Assembly (NCBI GenBank): GCA_027490305.1
Contig: JAIXYI010000071.1
Coordinates: 28,679 to 92,678 of the forward strand
Source of the DNA: Flavobacteriaceae bacterium
Lineage (GTDB): Bacteria > Bacteroidota > Bacteroidia > Flavobacteriales > Flavobacteriaceae
Length of the DNA: 64,000 nucleotides
Reading direction: 5' to 3'
Shown: in pieces, positions 9,257 through 15,745 of the stretch
How positions within the stretch are numbered: position 1 is the first letter of the stretch
How the letters are laid out: each line of letters opens with the position of its first letter
The notes under the pieces: model-generated
Told to the model about the DNA's origin: nothing
Database searches by the model: none
What the model saw: only the letters and a program-made list of their open reading frames with translations
Translations under genes and position numbers: made by a program

Positions 9257-9391
9257 GCTGCTAACGTTGGGCAGTTTCACGTGTTGTGCCGTTTCTGGAA
9301 CTGTGTTTTCTCTGTTACGGAAAAAGAACAAAGAACGTTGTGTAAGCGCCCCCAAAAACAGCAATTAGTCATGGCGGCTGTTACCTGCTGG
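9257..9391. repeat. Imperfect palindromic intergenic element (attC-like appearance)
   Basis: A segment bounded by CTGCTAACGTTGGGCAG and GGCGGCTGTTACCTGC, which are imperfect reverse complements about 110 bp apart. Similar long imperfect palindromes are common between Bacteroidota genes and recall folded integron recombination sites. Nearby short open frames on both strands look spurious. Confidence 0.3.
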
Positions 9392-9413
9392 TTTTCTGGA
9401 AATTTTATTCGTT

Positions 9414-9587
9414 CTAACTGTATTTTTTTAATTGAAAAATTGAATAAAAACCGAGAACAAATTCTGCAATAAGTCCGAAAATATAACTGGCTGATGGAAA
9501 TCCGTCCAATAGTAAACTTAACACGCGTCCAATTGCAAGAGATAGCATAAACAAGATATTCAACTGGGTAGCAATTCTATAATATTT
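9414..9587 (-). pseudogene. DUF4345 membrane protein, C-terminal half (split by transposon)
   Basis: The minus-strand frame reads YRIATQLNILFMLSLAIGRV, then LSLLLDGFPSASYIFGLIAE, and ends LKKYS at the TAG 9414-9416. The GRVLSLLLDGFPS stretch is typical of DUF4345 membrane proteins. It lacks a start because the transposon 9588-14435 lies in front of it. The N-terminal half is at 14436-14659 on the same strand. The first 8 bases (9580-9587) are the duplicated target site. Joining the two halves through one copy of that site restores one frame of 129 codons. Confidence 0.85.
9580..9587. repeat. Left 8-bp target-site duplication (TAATATTT)
   Basis: TAATATTT directly abuts the left inverted repeat and recurs at 14436-14443 directly outside the right inverted repeat. 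Eight base pairs is the duplication length known for IS1595-family elements. Confidence 0.9.
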
Positions 9588-9631
9588 GGTAATGTCCTAG
9601 CTAAAGGTAGAAGACATATTGATTAATATAA
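9588..9631. repeat. Left terminal inverted repeat (44 bp)
   Basis: It begins GGTAATGTCCTAGC and is the reverse complement of 14392-14435 at 43 of 44 positions; the single difference is at 9621. Confidence 0.92.
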
Positions 9632-9714
9632 GTAGTCCCAATTAAAAAGTAAAGAGAACAAATCAGTTCTCTTTACTTTTTAATTTCTATGATTATTTTG
9701 AGTCTAAAATAACT

Positions 9715-9975
9715 ATGAAAAATTTAAAATTTGGGACCCAAACTTATTCTTTATCACATTTATCTCAAATAGTATTTGACAGTAAACTAAATCAATGGGA
9801 AAACATTATCATCAGAGCTGTAGATTTCAAGCCTGACTATCTAGAATTGATTAATCAAAATATTGAAATTGAAACTGATAATATTCGAGTAACGATTAAT
9901 ATCAATAATATTTTTGAAGATGGGTTAGATATAATTCTGAAACCTAATTACTGTTCACTATCAGTTTCCCAATAA
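9715..9975 (+). CDS. Hypothetical 86-residue protein, transposon passenger
   Basis: The AT-rich frame begins MKNLKFGTQTYSLSHLSQIV and ends KPNYCSLSVSQ. It is acidic in the middle and has no signal peptide or membrane segment. I do not recognise it. Its 3' end overlaps the convergent small frame 9948-10124 by 28 bp, so one of the two may not be real; this one is preferred for its length. Confidence 0.5.
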   Translation: MKNLKFGTQTYSLSHLSQIVFDSKLNQWENIIIRAVDFKPDYLELINQNIEIETDNIRVTININNIFEDGLDIILKPNYCSLSVSQ

Positions 9976-10124
9976 GACAAATATCCGCCTGATAAAATGT
10001 CGTATAATGGCTTTCTAACCCCATCAACTTCGCCATCAGGATTTTGGCCTCCGACAAATTTAAAGGTGATTATAGTTCTGTCTGCTTTTAAAACAGTGTA
10101 AGTGATTCCTAATTCTAGTTTCAT
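9948..10124 (-). CDS. Hypothetical 58-residue protein, transposon passenger
   Basis: A short minus-strand frame begins MKLELGITYTVLKADRTIIT, continues FKFVGGQNPDGEVDGVRKPL and ends YLSYWETDSEQ. The residue pattern (alternating hydrophobics, then a Gly/Asp turn) looks like a real small beta-rich domain rather than a shadow. The family is not recognised. It follows the 112-residue gene on the same strand by 68 bp. Confidence 0.45.
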   Translation of the reverse strand: MKLELGITYTVLKADRTIITFKFVGGQNPDGEVDGVRKPLYDILSGGYLSYWETDSEQ

Positions 10125-10192
10125 GATTACTATGGTTTGCTTTTATGGTGAACTAAAATACTAAATTCACTCAATGTGATAACTAATATTGT

Positions 10193-10531
10193 CTATAAAG
10201 GTTCAATATTCAATTGCGCTTGACGGACCCTTTGATAATGACTATTTAAGCATTCTTCGCTTCCACATAAATGGTAAGGAACATAGTTAGTTGAAATATC
10301 TCCTTCCGAAGACATTTCCGAATCGCTTTTGCATTCCCTTCCACATTCATAACAGGTGTGGCCTGTGATTGTTGAAGATTGATTGTGGGTAGAACGAACT
10401 TCATCTTTATCGAGAACATCAATAGTTTTATATGGATGGGAATTATGATTCCTATTAAAGTATATAATTAGAGTAATGAATAATATTAAACCACATATAA
10501 CCTGCCTCCATTCTTTAGCTTTATCAGTCAT
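10193..10531 (-). CDS. Small membrane protein with Cys motif, transposon passenger
   Basis: This 112-residue protein has an N-terminal membrane helix (VICGLILFITLIIYF) followed by a soluble part. The soluble part contains CYECGREC and later CGSEEC, five cysteines that could form a zinc-ribbon-like knuckle. The family is not recognised. It lies 10 bp after the signal-peptide protein 10542-11027 on the same strand, so the two are probably co-transcribed and may act together at the envelope. Confidence 0.6.
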   Translation of the reverse strand: MTDKAKEWRQVICGLILFITLIIYFNRNHNSHPYKTIDVLDKDEVRSTHNQSSTITGHTCYECGRECKSDSEMSSEGDISTNYVPYHLCGSEECLNSHYQRVRQAQLNIEPL

Positions 10532-10541
10532 GATTTTAGAT

Positions 10542-11027
10542 TTAGTGGTTAGAAATTCTACTAAGGCGCAATAAAAATTTCCTGTGATGATTTAAATTCC
10601 TAATCATCAAACCGTAAATCTCTGAACCCTCAATCACCACAGCATATTCCACTTTTAGAAATCGACCATCCTGAAACTCTAAATTTGCTCTATAAACAAT
10701 GAACTTCCGTCCTTGACTATTTCGGGTTTCAATATATTCTAACGACTTAAGATTCTTTAGTTGAGCATCATTTTTATTATCCGTAATGCCTGTAGTGTGG
10801 TTGGATAAATCAAAAAGAAAGTCGTAGCTAGCTATCTTCAAAAGCTTTCCATCGGTACTTAAACTAACATCGATTGGGGTTGTATAAACTATTTGGTACC
10901 AATCATTGGATTTTTGTTCATAGGAAGCTATCACAGAATAATTCCCTGAAATCTTTTGACCGTGAAGATTAGAAACTTGTAAAAGGAAAAGAACTGATAG
11001 GAGAAAACGGAATAGGTACTTACACAT
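10542..11027 (-). CDS. Hypothetical exported protein, transposon passenger
   Basis: This 161-residue protein has a clear signal peptide (MCKYLFRFLLSVLFLLQVSN, with the cleavage site probably at LHGQ) and a beta-rich mature part. The family is not recognised. It heads a two-gene minus-strand unit with the Cys-motif membrane protein. Low GC matches the rest of the transposon cargo. Confidence 0.6.
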   Translation of the reverse strand: MCKYLFRFLLSVLFLLQVSNLHGQKISGNYSVIASYEQKSNDWYQIVYTTPIDVSLSTDGKLLKIASYDFLFDLSNHTTGITDNKNDAQLKNLKSLEYIETRNSQGRKFIVYRANLEFQDGRFLKVEYAVVIEGSEIYGLMIRNLNHHRKFLLRLSRISNH

Positions 11028-11111
11028 TTGATTAGGTTTTAAGTTATTTCACTCAAAACCCTAAAGTGAAGTTATTAAACGCAGGAAGGCGCGGGTCTTC
11101 AACTTAACTCA

Positions 11112-11230
11112 CCGTTAGGAGGCATCTGGTAAAGCCCGACACAAATGAATAAGTATATGCCCCACGCCTAAGCATGAGCATTGAACTTATTACCCTGTAG
11201 TGTCGTTTGAAATTTACCAGATTTCCCTAA
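11112..11230. repeat. Long imperfect hairpin inside transposon
   Basis: Nested inverted repeats fold this non-coding stretch. ATCTGGTAAA pairs with TTTACCAGAT (10 of 10), CGACAC with GTGTCG, and AATAAGT with ACTTATT, with flanking TTAG/CTAA pairs. It lies just upstream of the exported-protein gene (10542-11027). It could be a structured 5' leader, a small RNA or a recombination site; I cannot tell which. Confidence 0.45.
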
Positions 11231-11307
11231 AACACAGAATAAAAGCTAACGCCTAATATTTTATCTCAAACAAAGATATTGATTCAACTGATACCAGTCC
11301 AGACCTA

Positions 11308-11487
11308 TTATTTCATTTCTAGTCCTATAATCCTGTTTCTTATAATCAGCATCTCTTTTCTAAGCTTCAATATCTCTAAATCGTTATAAAGCCTCTTCTT
11401 TCGGTTGTTATCCTTTTCGAGTCCAATTTCTTGATTGGTATAATTGATTTTGTTATCCAATTTGGATAATTGGTCTATGTAATTCAT
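11308..11487 (-). CDS. Small coiled-coil protein, transposon passenger
   Basis: This 59-residue frame is too short for usual gene calls. It begins MNYIDQLSKLDNKINYTNQE, continues with dense charged and leucine heptads, and ends NRIIGLEMK. The pattern predicts a single coiled-coil helix. It sits downstream of the transposase and the P63C-like gene on the same strand. The family is unknown. Confidence 0.5.
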   Translation of the reverse strand: MNYIDQLSKLDNKINYTNQEIGLEKDNNRKKRLYNDLEILKLRKEMLIIRNRIIGLEMK

Positions 11488-11551
11488 GGGTTAGGTTTAC
11501 CCATAAATATGTAACGTCAATTGAATTGGATTACTATTTTGATGAAACTAA

Positions 11552-11890
11552 TTACAGTTCATCAGATTGCCCCATTAGCCTTGCGTAATTGCTCTCAAAT
11601 GTCCTTTTATTTGATGACACTTTCATGACCCCTAGTGTCTGCCATAACTGTGCTCTATATGCATATGTGTCTTCTGGAAACTTTTTAACAGGTTCGTAGA
11701 TATACCTCATAATGAGCTTGGCGTAATATTCAGATTTGTTCTTTAGTGCAGATTTTTCTTTTCCGTAAAGCCTTTCCAATTGCTCAAAAAATTCATCAGG
11801 GAAAACCTTCTTCCATTCTGGAAATTCTTCAGGAAGGTAACTTTGAACTAATGAAATCAATTCATTTGGATGTGGCAGTTCACTATTCAT
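11552..11890 (-). CDS. P63C-like domain protein linked to IS1595 transposase
   Basis: This 112-residue protein contains FPDEFFEQLERLYG and a later segment KSEYYAKLIMRYIYEPVKKF. These resemble the P63C domain found in phage and transposon proteins (pattern FPxEFYxxIxRLxG). It starts 10 bp after the transposase stop, so it is likely co-transcribed with it. A role in transposition or in cargo function is unknown. The P63C assignment is by eye. Confidence 0.55.
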   Translation of the reverse strand: MNSELPHPNELISLVQSYLPEEFPEWKKVFPDEFFEQLERLYGKEKSALKNKSEYYAKLIMRYIYEPVKKFPEDTYAYRAQLWQTLGVMKVSSNKRTFESNYARLMGQSDEL

Positions 11891-11900
11891 TAAATTGGGT

Positions 11901-12779
11901 TTACGCAGCCAAATTTACTGACTTTTCAATCACTAAATTAAACACCATATCGCTATCTAAATTTCTATTATTGTAGCGGAAGCAGAATTCATCCACATAT
12001 CTATCCAAATGCTTCGCACTTATTTGATGATACTGACCGACAATACCTCTTTTAAATAAACTCCAAAAGCCTTCGAGAGTATTGGTATGTGTATTTCCGG
12101 AAACGAATTGACCTTTCCCATGTGCCACAACCAAATGATTAAATTTGGTGGATAATCCCGTATAAGACCTCCATTCATCCGTATTGATGGTGGAGCCAGT
12201 TTCAACATTCTCATAGATAAACCCTTGTAACGTCTTGCGTGAAACGTCAGTAGCTTTCTTAGCAACTACTTTACCTTCCCTTTGCAACAAGCCGATTACA
12301 GGAGTCTTGTCATCTCCTCCACGTCCTTGGCCTCCTTTGGTTTTTTTATGTTCATGACGGTTTTTGTTCTTGCCACCAACATATGTTTCGTCGGCTTCGA
12401 CAATACCTGTCATTAATTCGTGTTGTTCAACAAATGATTTTCTTATCTGCATGAATACCCTCCAGGCAGTATCCTTAGTCACGTCGATGTCACGGCCTAA
12501 TTGCCTAGCACTATAACCTTTCTTTGCATTGAGAACAAGTGACACGGCTAAGAACCATTTTTGAAGGTCGATTTTAGTTTTATGAAATATGGTTCCTACG
12601 GTTACACTAAATGATGTATTACAGCTATTACAATGGTACCGGTTTTCTTTAGGGAGTGGAGTTTGGTTTTTAGATTTACAATAGGGACAAACCGGAGTTC
12701 CCTTCCAACGAACTATTTCTAAATGCTTGATGCAGTCCTTTTGCGTTGGGAATTGTCTGTAAAGCTGTGGAATATTCAT
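11901..12779 (-). CDS. IS1595 family transposase
   Basis: This 292-residue DDE transposase has the ISXO2-like/IS1595 architecture. An N-terminal zinc ribbon (C31-x2-C34 and C50-x2-C53) is followed by an HTH-like region (about 87-115) and a catalytic core: D130 in EADETYVGGK, D201 in NTDEWRSY and E236 in NTLEGFWSLFKR. All expected residues are present and the frame is intact, so it should be active. It mobilises the element bounded by the repeats at 9588 and 14435. A small RHH gene precedes it on the same strand. Confidence 0.93.
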   Translation of the reverse strand: MNIPQLYRQFPTQKDCIKHLEIVRWKGTPVCPYCKSKNQTPLPKENRYHCNSCNTSFSVTVGTIFHKTKIDLQKWFLAVSLVLNAKKGYSARQLGRDIDVTKDTAWRVFMQIRKSFVEQHELMTGIVEADETYVGGKNKNRHEHKKTKGGQGRGGDDKTPVIGLLQREGKVVAKKATDVSRKTLQGFIYENVETGSTINTDEWRSYTGLSTKFNHLVVAHGKGQFVSGNTHTNTLEGFWSLFKRGIVGQYHQISAKHLDRYVDEFCFRYNNRNLDSDMVFNLVIEKSVNLAA

Positions 12780-12812
12780 GGCGTATAAATTTTATGGAGT
12801 ATCTAATGAAAT

Positions 12813-12962
12813 CTACTTTACTTCTTTGGCGTATTTGATGAGGATTATCTCCATAAGGTTTTTAAGGCTACGTCCTTCTTCATCGGCCTGTTTTTGAAGC
12901 ACATCGAGGATGTCTTTTGTAAGATGAACTTCTCTTCTGATTTTATCTTTTGCTATTGTCAT
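12813..12962 (-). CDS. Small ribbon-helix-helix protein upstream of transposase
   Basis: This 49-residue frame begins MTIAKDKIRREVHLTKDILD, continues VLQKQADEEGRSLKNLMEII and ends KYAKEVK. The basic strand (IRREVHLT) followed by two helices with GRSLKN between them is the ribbon-helix-helix fold of small DNA-binding proteins. It lies 33 bp upstream of the transposase on the same strand, so it is a candidate regulator of transposition. Confidence 0.6.
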   Translation of the reverse strand: MTIAKDKIRREVHLTKDILDVLQKQADEEGRSLKNLMEIILIKYAKEVK

Positions 12963-13072
12963 AACTCATATTAATTAATATACGTCAAAGATACGTAACC
13001 TTTACGAAATTTCCAAATGTTTTAAAAAGAAAAGTCTCTAACAACGTGCGACTTTACTAAAGAGTATTAAAT

Positions 13073-13783
13073 TTGAGAAATGTACATTGTGAATTTATGA
13101 AAACTTTTTGCGGGAAATGCAAGACTTACACAAATCAAACAGTACTTCACGAAAAGGAATCGCACTCTGTGGATGAAAGTGGATGGTGGGAAACTAATAC
13201 TTATCAAATAATTGAATGTGCAGGTTGCGAAACTGTAAGCTTTAGGAAACTCTACACAGACGTATCAATAGACCATCACTACGACCCAAGTGACGGGGGA
13301 GAACCTCCATATGAAATTTCGCTATATCCTAGTACTAGTATTCATCATCTTCCAATAAAAAGATTTCCACATTCTCCTGATAACGTAGGTAGTATCTACA
13401 AAGAGACAATTGAAGCATACAATAATAATCAACTCATTCTTTGCAGCGGGGGATTAAGAGCTATTATTGAAGGAATTTGTTCAGATAAAAAAGTTGATGG
13501 AATAGAAAAAGTGATTAAAGGTAAAAAAACCTTAGTGAAAAATTTGGAAGCTAAAATTGGAGGGCTATCTGAAAAAGGATATTTGACCAAAGGAAATGCT
13601 GATATATTACACAATCTTAGATTTATCGGAAATGAAGCATTACATGAACTTTCTGCGCCTCCCAAATCTGAAATAAAGCTTGCAATTGAAATTGTAGAAC
13701 ATACAATTGAAAACCTTTACGAATTAGAATATAAAGCTAAACGGTTAGCTTCAAAAAGAGCATCAAGAAAAACTAAATCATAA
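13073..13783 (+). CDS. DUF4145 domain protein, transposon cargo
   Basis: This protein of up to 236 residues has an N-terminal zinc ribbon (CGKCKTYTN, with ECAGCE later) and a C-terminal helical DUF4145 domain, seen in RAIIEGICSDK and LHNLRFIGNEALHEL. DUF4145 resembles HEPN-like folds and often occurs in or beside restriction and other defence genes. Met9 (13097, MKTFCGKC) is an equally good start. It is the largest cargo gene and runs opposite to the transposase. It is followed after 3 bp by a 58-residue frame. A defence role is inference. Confidence 0.75.
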   Translation: MRNVHCEFMKTFCGKCKTYTNQTVLHEKESHSVDESGWWETNTYQIIECAGCETVSFRKLYTDVSIDHHYDPSDGGEPPYEISLYPSTSIHHLPIKRFPHSPDNVGSIYKETIEAYNNNQLILCSGGLRAIIEGICSDKKVDGIEKVIKGKKTLVKNLEAKIGGLSEKGYLTKGNADILHNLRFIGNEALHELSAPPKSEIKLAIEIVEHTIENLYELEYKAKRLASKRASRKTKS

Positions 13784-13786
13784 GAC

Positions 13787-13963
13787 ATGACGCCGGAAGA
13801 AAAACAAATCCTTTCAAGTATTCTCATAACACTAAATGACAATGTTATGGCCAATAGAAGAGCAATTGCAGATATTGCCCGCCAAAATCCACAAATGATT
13901 AATAAGATAGACGATGATAAGCGAATTATAGAAGATTTAATACAAAGGTTTAGGAATATATAA
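13787..13963 (+). CDS. Hypothetical 58-residue helical protein
   Basis: A short frame begins MTPEEKQILSSILITLNDNV and ends DLIQRFRNI. It starts 3 bp after the DUF4145 stop, a spacing typical of co-translated genes. The composition predicts two helices. The family is not recognised; it may be a partner of the DUF4145 protein. Its last 27 bases overlap the convergent gene 13937-14176. Confidence 0.5.
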   Translation: MTPEEKQILSSILITLNDNVMANRRAIADIARQNPQMINKIDDDKRIIEDLIQRFRNI

Positions 13964-14176
13964 ATAACCAAAATACCTATCGCATATTTCATCTATACTT
14001 TGAGTAGTGTGATAAGAATCCAATACGGAAATTATAGTTTGCACATAGGCTTCCCTTATCAAGAAAAAATCATCGCTTGGGAATGATTGTAACATTCTTC
14101 TAAATTCTCTCTTTTTGAATTCCCTATAACGTGTGACTTCTTTCGGTTCTTTTTTTACTCTATTGAAGATATTCAT
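13937..14176 (-). CDS. Hypothetical 79-residue basic protein, transposon passenger
   Basis: It begins MNIFNRVKKEPKEVTRYREF with a strongly basic N-terminus, then has a mixed helical part (SFPSDDFFLIREAYVQTIIS). It ends a few bases inside the convergent 58-residue gene. No family is recognised and there are no membrane segments. Confidence 0.5.
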   Translation of the reverse strand: MNIFNRVKKEPKEVTRYREFKKREFRRMLQSFPSDDFFLIREAYVQTIISVLDSYHTTQSIDEICDRYFGYLYIPKPLY

Positions 14177-14391
14177 TTAATAGCCTTTATATAAATATAT
14201 CGACCATCGAAAAAATGTAAATGGATTATATAGATTATTTTGCCAATCACAGAATTAATCGTCTCCGTCATTACAATCATTATTACAAACCGGAATCTCA
14301 AAAAACAAATCAGATTAAGTAAACTCGAAGAAATACCAAGCTATATTATATTTACATAAAAAGCTATTAGGGAGAAGTTCGAATAAGTAAT

Positions 14392-14435
14392 TTATATTAA
14401 TTAATATGTCTTCTACCTTTAGCTAGGACATTACC
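14392..14435. repeat. Right terminal inverted repeat (44 bp)
   Basis: Reverse complement of 9588-9631 at 43 of 44 positions, ending GGACATTACC at 14435. Confidence 0.92.
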
Positions 14436-14443
14436 TAATATTT
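14436..14443. repeat. Right 8-bp target-site duplication (TAATATTT)
   Basis: An identical copy of 9580-9587 immediately outside the right inverted repeat. Confidence 0.9.
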
Positions 14444-14659
14444 AAATTTCCAAGCTCCTAAAATCCAAACAAATGAACATCCAAGATAAAAACACATATT
14501 TGCTTTCATCATATTTGAAAGGTCAACTGTATTTACATTGATGTTCAAATACATAGGCAGAATTGATGGCGAACCATAAACTATTGCTGTTGGAATTACA
14601 ATCGAAAATGATAAGATTAGATGTGAGTTTTTTAAAATCCAATGTACATTACTTTTCAT
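14436..14659 (-). pseudogene. DUF4345 membrane protein, N-terminal half (split by transposon)
   Basis: The minus-strand frame from ATG 14659 has two membrane helices (LILSFSIVIPTAIVYG and MCFYLGCSFVWILGAW) with the segment SPSILPMYLNINVNTVDLSN between them, as in DUF4345 proteins. The frame now meets a TAG formed at the junction with the transposon. The missing C-terminal half is at 9414-9587. Confidence 0.85.
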
Positions 14660-14827
14660 TTTTTTGCTGATTTGTCAAACGCATTTCGTTTCAGTTTCGA
14701 TCGTTTTTTCAAGCTTGCAGGTAACTACTTTCTATGCTAAACAAACCTTCACCTATTCATCCCAAAAAGCCGGATAGACGAAGGTGCTTTCCGCTAGTGT
14801 TTTCGTAAATCTAACCAAAAAAAAAGA

Positions 14828-15079
14828 TTACAAATCATCAAACGGGCTTTTGATCTGCATGATGTTTTTCGTGCTTAGGTGCGTGTATATCTCCGTCGTT
14901 TTACTCGAATCATGCCCGAGTAACTTCCGTATGTATCGCAAATCCCTTTCGGTTTCCAATAAATGGGTTGCATAACGGTGTCGCAGCCTATGTAGGGTAA
15001 CTGTCCTTGTGATCCGGGACCGTCTTGTCCTGAAATGGCTGTACAGGCGTAAAGCATAGATAAAGCATGGATCATTTGG
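14828..15079 (-). pseudogene. Tyrosine recombinase C-terminal fragment
   Basis: A minus-strand open stretch with no start codon reads HRLRHRYATHLLE, then LRYIRKLLGHDSSKTTEIYT, and ends SPFDDL before TAA (14828-14830). It retains the H-x-x-R box, the LGH box and the nucleophilic Tyr of XerC/D-type phage integrases. An in-frame stop at 15080-15082 and the lack of the N-terminal two-thirds show it is a remnant. It marks past integration of a mobile element here. Confidence 0.8.
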
Positions 15080-15745
15080 TTAATAGTTCATAGTTCATAG
15101 TTGATAGTTGGCAGGTTCACGAATGCCCTAACCCAAAATCAATACCTATTCAGAAACCCCTATTTTCGATTGTTTGATTTTCTACTTGCCCCACTTGCTA
15201 CTCGCCCCACTGCTTCGCCAGTCGGCTATCGCCTCGTGTCGCCAATGTGCTAATATCTAGTTCCATATTCCCTTCAAAATCCCCAAAAACCGAATCCCCG
15301 CTCTCGCCTCCCAATACCCCCATTCGCTGATCCGCTAATTATCTAAATTCCATTTCCCCCCAAAATCCCCAAAAACCGAATCCCCGCTCTCGCCTCCCAA
15401 TACCCCCATTCGCTAATCCGCTAATCCGCTAATTCGCTAATTCGCCCATTCGCTAATTATCTCATTATCTAATCCCATTTCCCATCAAAATTCCCAAAAC
15501 CGAATCCCCGCTCTCGCATCCCAATATCCCATTATCTAATTATCTAATTATCTCATTCTCTAATCGTATTTCCCGTAAAATTCCCAGTAAGTGGACCTAC
15601 GTTCTCGCCTCCCCATACCCCCATTCGCTAATCCGCTAATTATCTCATTCGCTAATTAAATTGTCAATATCCTTCTTAATAACTTTCCCTCTCAACCACC
15701 CAAAATCCCCCGCTATCCCTTTATATTAGCGAGAAACCGCTACCA
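15080..15745. repeat. Degenerate repeat block before parE
   Basis: A long gene-free stretch made of four imperfect copies of a C-rich core (AAAATCCCCAAAAACCGAAT, starting near 15276, 15362, 15487 and 15577). Each core is followed by variable numbers of 9-10-bp words such as ATTCGCTAAT, TCCGCTAAT and TATCTAATT. The parE promoter must lie at its right end (about 15660-15740). No coding potential is seen. Confidence 0.7.

Larger units (their letters stand above)
9588..14435 (-). mobile_element. IS1595-type transposon with passenger genes, 4848 bp
   Basis: A complete element defined by 44-bp terminal inverted repeats, an 8-bp target duplication and an IS1595-type transposase (11901-12779). It is much longer than a simple insertion sequence of this family. 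It carries about ten small AT-rich genes: an RHH protein, a P63C-like protein and a coiled-coil protein on the transposase strand, a DUF4145 protein, two membrane or secreted proteins, and several short unknowns. It interrupts a DUF4345 gene. The near-perfect ends and duplication suggest a recent insertion. Confidence 0.88.

Noticed and set aside
9149..9472. Overlapping short frames on both strands upstream of hipB
   Set aside because: They cross operators, the palindromic element and the split DUF4345 gene; codon use and sequence do not look coding.
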